A stretch of 64,000 nucleotides of DNA from Natrialba swarupiae (GTDB lineage Archaea; Halobacteriota; Halobacteria; Halobacteriales; Natrialbaceae). Position numbers and translations under genes: made by a program. Location of the stretch: positions 186,001 through 250,000 of the forward strand of contig NZ_VTAW01000001.1 in NCBI RefSeq assembly GCF_008245225.1, read 5' to 3'. Under the pieces are notes generated by a model that saw nothing but the letters and a program-made list of their open reading frames with translations, had not been told where the DNA came from and did not search any database. Positions 60,304-64,000 of the stretch are shown here, one piece after another. Position 1 is the first letter of the stretch. Each line of letters starts with the position of its first letter.

Positions 60304-61149
60304 ATGGGCATCCTCTCTCGGACCTCCTACGTCATCCGGTCGAAAATCAACTCCATCCTCAACCGGGCCGAGGACCCGACCGAAACGCTCGACTACTCCT
60401 ACGAGCAGATGCGCGACCAGCTCCAGGAGGTCAAACGCGGTATCGCCGACCTCACCACGCAGAAAAAGCGCCTCGAGATGCAGAAACGCCGCCTCGAGGA
60501 AAACGTCGAGAAACACAACGAGCAGGCTCGCACGGCCGTCCAGCAGGACCGAGAGGACCTCGCACGGCGCGCACTGGAGAAAAAGAAGACGAAGATGAAC
60601 CAGATCGAGGATCTGGACCGACAGATCTCGGAGCTTCAGAGCCAACAGGACAGTCTGATCGAGCAAAAAGACGAGCTCCAGGCCCGTATCGAGGAGTTCC
60701 GCACGAAAAAGGAGACGATGAAAGCCCGCTACGAGGCCGCCGAGGCGAGTTCGACCGTGTCGGAAGCGATGACGGCGACGGGCGAGGAGTTCGAGGACGT
60801 CGGCCGTGCGATCGAACGCGCCGAAGAACAGACCGAAGACATGGAAGCCCGCTCCGCGGCGCTCGACGAACTCCACGAGTCCGGCGCGTTCGACAACGTC
60901 CTCTCCGATAAGGACTCGATCGATCGCGAACTCGAGGAGCTCTCGACCGACAGCGGCGTCGAAGCCGAACTCGAGACGCTCAAATCCGACGTCGGTGCGG
61001 AGGGGTCCGAATCCGAGCCCGAACCGGCGACGGAGCCGGACGTCGAAGCGGACGTCGATGAGTCCGAACTCGAGGATCTCGAGGCGGACGTCGACGACAG
61101 CGAAGTCGAGGCCGAACTCGCAGAGCTCAAAGACGAGGAGAGTTCCTGA
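60304..61149 (+). CDS. pspA: PspA/IM30/Vipp1-family membrane-stress protein
   Basis: 281 residues. The N-terminal helix MGILSRTSYVIRSKINSILNRAEDP is the membrane-binding amphipathic helix of the family. A long coiled coil spans about 30-170 (KKRLEMQKRRLEENVEKHNEQ, LQSQQDSLIEQKDELQARI), as in ESCRT-III-like PspA. The C-terminal hundred residues are acidic and repetitive (ADVDESELEDLEADVDDSEVEAEL). It protects membranes under stress by forming oligomers. A winged-helix gene follows 146 bp downstream. Confidence 0.93.
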   Translation: MGILSRTSYVIRSKINSILNRAEDPTETLDYSYEQMRDQLQEVKRGIADLTTQKKRLEMQKRRLEENVEKHNEQARTAVQQDREDLARRALEKKKTKMNQIEDLDRQISELQSQQDSLIEQKDELQARIEEFRTKKETMKARYEAAEASSTVSEAMTATGEEFEDVGRAIERAEEQTEDMEARSAALDELHESGAFDNVLSDKDSIDRELEELSTDSGVEAELETLKSDVGAEGSESEPEPATEPDVEADVDESELEDLEADVDDSEVEAELAELKDEESS

Positions 61150-61295
61150 CACACCTCGTTCGGTCGATCTCCCGACCGCCGTCGGCCGACCCGGTTTCCG
61201 ACCGACGACTCGAGCCCATGCCGTCGATGCGGCGTTCGGTTGCACAGCGTGCGTCGTGGGCCAACAGTTACTAGGTGTGACGTTGAACGACTAGT

Positions 61296-61634
61296 ATGGT
61301 CTCTGACTCGAGCCTGTCGCTGACCGAGCAGATCGTTCTCCTCGCCCTCGTGCGAAGCGAACGCGACGGCGAGGCACCGATTCAGACCCACGACCTTCGC
61401 CGACAGTGCGATCGCTGTCTCGACCGCGTCGACACGGACGTCGTCGGCTCTCCGAAGGAAGCCGATGTGGTGCGATCGCTGTACCGCCTCGAGGACGACG
61501 GGGTCGTCGAGGAAGTCGAGGGGACGGGAACGTCTCCAACTGGGAAAGGGCGACCGGCGTACGCCGTCGCGGACGCGCCGGAAACCGTTCTCGAGACGGT
61601 CGACGACGACATCGTCGATTCGGTGTTCGAGTAA
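61296..61634 (+). CDS. Winged-helix DNA-binding protein
   Basis: 112 residues. SSLSLTEQIVLLALVRSERDGEAPIQTHDLRRQCDRCLDR reads like the first helices of a winged-helix domain related to the Orc1/Cdc6 C-terminal type. SPKEADVVRSLYRLEDDGVVEEVEGTGTSPTGKGRPAYAV gives the recognition helix and wing. No other domain is present. A TTACTAG element 26 nt upstream suggests a leaderless start. It may regulate its neighbour pspA; that is only proximity. Confidence 0.75.
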   Translation: MVSDSSLSLTEQIVLLALVRSERDGEAPIQTHDLRRQCDRCLDRVDTDVVGSPKEADVVRSLYRLEDDGVVEEVEGTGTSPTGKGRPAYAVADAPETVLETVDDDIVDSVFE

Positions 61635-61676
61635 TCTCTCGCCAGCGACAGCGGAGAAGGGGGAAACGGTCGCCGA

Positions 61677-62249
61677 TCACGATCGGGCATCCCGCGGTTT
61701 GAACCCGTATCGCTCGGCCAGCGTCGAGATAACCCGATCGTGAAAATACCAGAGGATAACGACCGCGACGACGATGATCGCCGCGTCCTGGATGCCACCC
61801 ATCAGGCCGAGCGCGACGATCAACGTGGTTGCGCAGGCGGCGGCGTGGTTCGTCTTCGTCACCAGCATCGCCGTCGTCGTGAGCATCATCGCCGCAGTCG
61901 CACTCGCGGTGAGGTAGACCAGATCCCACGAGAATGCGGGATCTGGCCGGTCGAAGACGACGTACGCGCTGACGTCGTTGGCGAACAGCGCGTAGGCGAT
62001 CAACCCCGCGACGACGGCGACTGTGTGACCGCCGATGACGTGGTACGCACCCTCTGCACGCGCTTTCTCGCCAGTTGCCATCAGATACGCCGACGGCCCC
62101 AGACTCGGGAACAGAAACGGCTGACCGGTCACCAGTGTGATCGCGCCGAGGACCGTAAAGTGTAAGAATACGTTGACGGTCGCACTGTATTCGTCTTTGA
62201 TGTCGAGGTCCCGGTCTGGGTCCTCGAACGGGAGTTCGACGTCGAGCAA
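61677..62249 (-). CDS. HPP-family membrane protein
   Basis: About 190 residues with four membrane helices. The HPP signature is seen in QPFLFPSLGPSAYLMATG, GGHTVAVVAGLIAYALF and NHAAACATTLIVALG. Some HPP proteins act as nitrite transporters. The start is uncertain: no ATG precedes VELPFEDPDRDLDIKDEYSATVNVFLHF, so I use a TTG at 62249. The true start may have been lost with the decay of the sequence upstream. Confidence 0.8.
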   Translation of the reverse strand: MLDVELPFEDPDRDLDIKDEYSATVNVFLHFTVLGAITLVTGQPFLFPSLGPSAYLMATGEKARAEGAYHVIGGHTVAVVAGLIAYALFANDVSAYVVFDRPDPAFSWDLVYLTASATAAMMLTTTAMLVTKTNHAAACATTLIVALGLMGGIQDAAIIVVAVVILWYFHDRVISTLAERYGFKPRDARS

Positions 62250-62305
62250 ACGTAGCGAAACACACGCGACGAATCGGCAAAAACGCTCGTACTGTCTCGA
62301 TTCGG

Positions 62306-62580
62306 CCGAAAGCCCCGACTGCCGTTCACGTCGTCGCCGGCGGAACGGTCGACTGGACCGCCGCAGACGGAACCCACGACGCGGACCATCGTGGGTGTGT
62401 ACGAGTACGTCTGCACCGCCTACGAGCCCAGGGTGCGACCGAGAGCGTCGTCGGCTGGCCGGAGTGGGAGGATGAACCCGAACTCGAGGCACCGGCCGAG
62501 GCGTATCCCGACGCGACCGCCGACGCCATCGAACGACCAACGAACGGATTGGCGACGTACTCGAGGTGGTTCACGGATCG
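62306..62580 (+). pseudogene. Decayed halocyanin (blue-copper) domain
   Basis: Pieces of a halocyanin/plastocyanin domain occur in two frames. Frame A (from 62318) gives TAVHVVAGGTVDWTAADGTHDA, like the first copper-His strand. Frame B (62385 on) gives TIVGVYEYVCTAYEPRV, like the Y-x-C-x-x-H copper loop but with His changed to Tyr. Frame A then resumes as GWPEWEDEPELEAPAEAY. No start or intact frame joins them, so at least two frameshifts have occurred. The gene is dead. Confidence 0.6.
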
Positions 62581-62671
62581 TCCAACCGGCACAGGGCCGT
62601 TTCGGCCGTTACGGGGCCGTTCCGTCCGCGTAGGGTCGTCTCAGACCTTGTGGAGTCGTTCCACCGGCGTC

Positions 62672-63169
62672 TCACGTTGGCGTCCCCAACACGGCGACGT
62701 CGTAGCGTCCGACGTCCGCTGGTGACTCGAGCAAGATCACTTCGAACGCCCACCGATCACCGGCGTCGACGTCGCCGATCGTATCGAGGTACTGACCGAG
62801 CTGGTCGCCAGCGTCGTCGTAGACGCGAGCGCGAACCTCCACGACCTGGACGCGGTCGTCGCCGACGTTTTCGACCGTTCCCTGTACCGTCGACCCCCTG
62901 AAGTCGTCCTCGAGGACGAACTCGTGGTCGACGAGCGAGAGCGACTCGAGCGACGTGGCGCTCCCGTGGCTTTCCTGTCGGGCGAGCGCTTCGGCCGTGG
63001 TCATCTCCTCGGCCGATCGGTCGTCGCCGGCGACGTCGACGACGCCACCGTCTTCGTACGCCGGGTTAGCGCCCTCGTCGAGCCCGTTGCACCCGGCGAC
63101 GGCGACCGCGGCCCCCGATCCGAGAACTGAGAGGAGTCGGCGTCGAGTAGAGCGGTGACGGGACGTCAT
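62672..63169 (-). CDS. Tat-exported lipoprotein with FxLYD-like domain
   Basis: 165 residues. The signal STRRRLLSVLGSGAAVAVAGC combines a twin-arginine motif and a lipobox (AGC), so it should be a surface lipoprotein. The mature part, after an acidic spacer, has LVDHEFVLEDDFRGSTVQGTVENVGDDRVQVVEVRARVYDDAGDQLG, the pattern of the FxLYD beta-sandwich. The start at 63169 places the RR motif at residues 8-10. Function unknown. Confidence 0.85.
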   Translation of the reverse strand: MTSRHRSTRRRLLSVLGSGAAVAVAGCNGLDEGANPAYEDGGVVDVAGDDRSAEEMTTAEALARQESHGSATSLESLSLVDHEFVLEDDFRGSTVQGTVENVGDDRVQVVEVRARVYDDAGDQLGQYLDTIGDVDAGDRWAFEVILLESPADVGRYDVAVLGTPT

Positions 63170-63342
63170 CGTCGCGACGGTCGCGTGAGCGGGTCGCTGA
63201 CTCGTTCGCTGTCTCCGATCATACGAGAAGCGACGGCGGGGAGGTAGTTGAGTCTGGGCCCTGCACACCGGAGTCGACGGGACGAGTGCGAACAGCGGTA
63301 TGCAACGCGGGACCTTTTGCTCGTCGACGGTGAACCGACGAT

Positions 63343-64000
63343 ATGGGGTCGTCCGACACCGAGAAGACGCTCGAGTCCTACGGGCCCGACATCGGCGAGC
63401 GCACGAGCGGGTTGACTCGAGTTCGCGAGTGGGTACTGGTCGAAGGCGACCGCCTGGTCGTCGCAGCGCTCGTCTCGATCGCGGCGTTTTTGGGGTTTCT
63501 CGTGCTCGACGAAGTGGGTATCATCTCCGTTCTCAACGGCGATTCGATCACCCGCCTGGCTGGCGGCATGATCGCCGGAACGTTCTCGCTCGTGACGCTC
63601 GTCGTCTCGATCAACCAGCTCATCCTCTCGCGGGAGTTCGGCGCGGCTGGCGAGTCCGAGCGTCAACTCGAGGGCGTCGTGTCGTTTCGAGAGGACGTCG
63701 CGGAGACGGCGGCCGTCCCCGCGGTCCCCGCGTCGCCGACGAGACTGCTCGAACTGCTCGCGGCGTCGGTTCGCGACCACGGCGGAGAACTCGAGAGCGC
63801 AATCGACGATAACGACGACGAACTCGCGGCGCAGGTCGGGTGGTACGCCGCCGACGTCCAGGAGCGCGCCGACCGACTCGACGAGACCCTCGAGCACACG
63901 AAGTTCGGGACGTTCCGAGCAGTCTCGGCAGCGATCGGCTACGACGACGCCTGGCAACTGTACGTCGCCCGCCACGTGAAGGGGCGATACGGCGACGACC
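63343..64000 (+). CDS. Haloarchaeal membrane protein, 5' part (cut by window end)
   Basis: 219 codons are visible with no stop before the window end. MGSSDTEKTLESYGPD precedes two membrane helices (about 37-58 and 70-93, the second GGMIAGTFSLVTLVVSINQLILS). A soluble segment follows (SFREDVAETAAVPAVPASPTRLLELL, DETLEHTKFGTFRAVSAAIGYDDAWQLYVARH). It looks like a conserved halobacterial membrane protein; further helices are expected beyond 64000. Function unknown. Confidence 0.8.
   Translation, partial: MGSSDTEKTLESYGPDIGERTSGLTRVREWVLVEGDRLVVAALVSIAAFLGFLVLDEVGIISVLNGDSITRLAGGMIAGTFSLVTLVVSINQLILSREFGAAGESERQLEGVVSFREDVAETAAVPAVPASPTRLLELLAASVRDHGGELESAIDDNDDELAAQVGWYAADVQERADRLDETLEHTKFGTFRAVSAAIGYDDAWQLYVARHVKGRYGDD

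Overview
The window is chromosomal DNA of a haloarchaeon, most likely a member of the Natrialbaceae (Natrinema, Haloterrigena and Natronorubrum relatives). The proteins are strongly acidic, third codon positions are G/C-rich (which creates many long antisense open frames), CTCGAG is very frequent, many starts look leaderless about 26-30 nt after a TATA-like box, and the gene set is archaeal: PCNA, primase large subunit, NMD3, Taw2, prefoldin, L18Ae, HalOD1 domains, H-NOX-like protein, SipW/TasA-type exported proteins and PGF-CTERM-like anchors. No rRNA, CRISPR array, intact insertion sequence or replication origin was recognised. About 60 genes, two tRNA genes and several decayed genes are described.

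Layout. 1-18.4 kb: HalOD1 protein and a cut-off zinc-ribbon gene, a 29-residue membrane peptide, nmd3-taw2, htpX, two small membrane proteins, priL, an alpha/beta-hydrolase lacking its nucleophile serine, a second HalOD1, a membrane metallophosphoesterase, pcn (PCNA), a PRC-barrel-like protein, a frameshifted small gene, a cupin, a response regulator with a histidine kinase, tRNA-Lys with imperfect copies of its own 3' end, a DUF7119-like protein, rimI and an aldo/keto reductase. 18.5-29.4 kb is the most accessory part: a HalOD1 gene behind a perfect palindrome, a phnE remnant, two minisatellites, then a minus-strand operon of SipW-type exported proteins with its own signal peptidase and an acidic repeat protein. 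Two membrane-bound winged-helix (DUF7344-like) genes lie on its upstream side, and tRNA-Arg follows.

29.5-45.9 kb: siroheme nitrite/sulfite reductase with a ferredoxin/F420-hydrogenase-beta partner, rpl18a-pfdA-ftsY, an ASCH protein, a membrane protein, a degenerate sensor kinase, alaS and ileS. 46-64 kb: a tryptophan-halogenase-like flavoprotein, a secreted metalloprotease-like protein, an H-NOX-like protein, prs, a beta-propeller, glmM, a coiled-coil protein, hisI, membrane proteins, a phosphate transporter, a DUF5828-like protein, upp, a second cupin, pspA, a winged-helix gene, an HPP protein beside a decayed halocyanin, a Tat lipoprotein and a membrane protein cut by the window end.

Between genes there is repeated non-coding structure: an 82-bp hairpin element in three copies (8079, 11005, 29206), a dispersed ATACGGATTGCTGT motif that twice forms inverted pairs, mini-hairpins of the GC..TTCG..GC kind inserted even into coding sequence, a perfect 47-bp duplication of the ileS 3' end, and several perfect palindromes placed like operators. 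The best candidate for a distinctive system is the SipW/TasA-like export operon with its winged-helix membrane regulators. The most interesting undescribed signal is the three-copy hairpin element.
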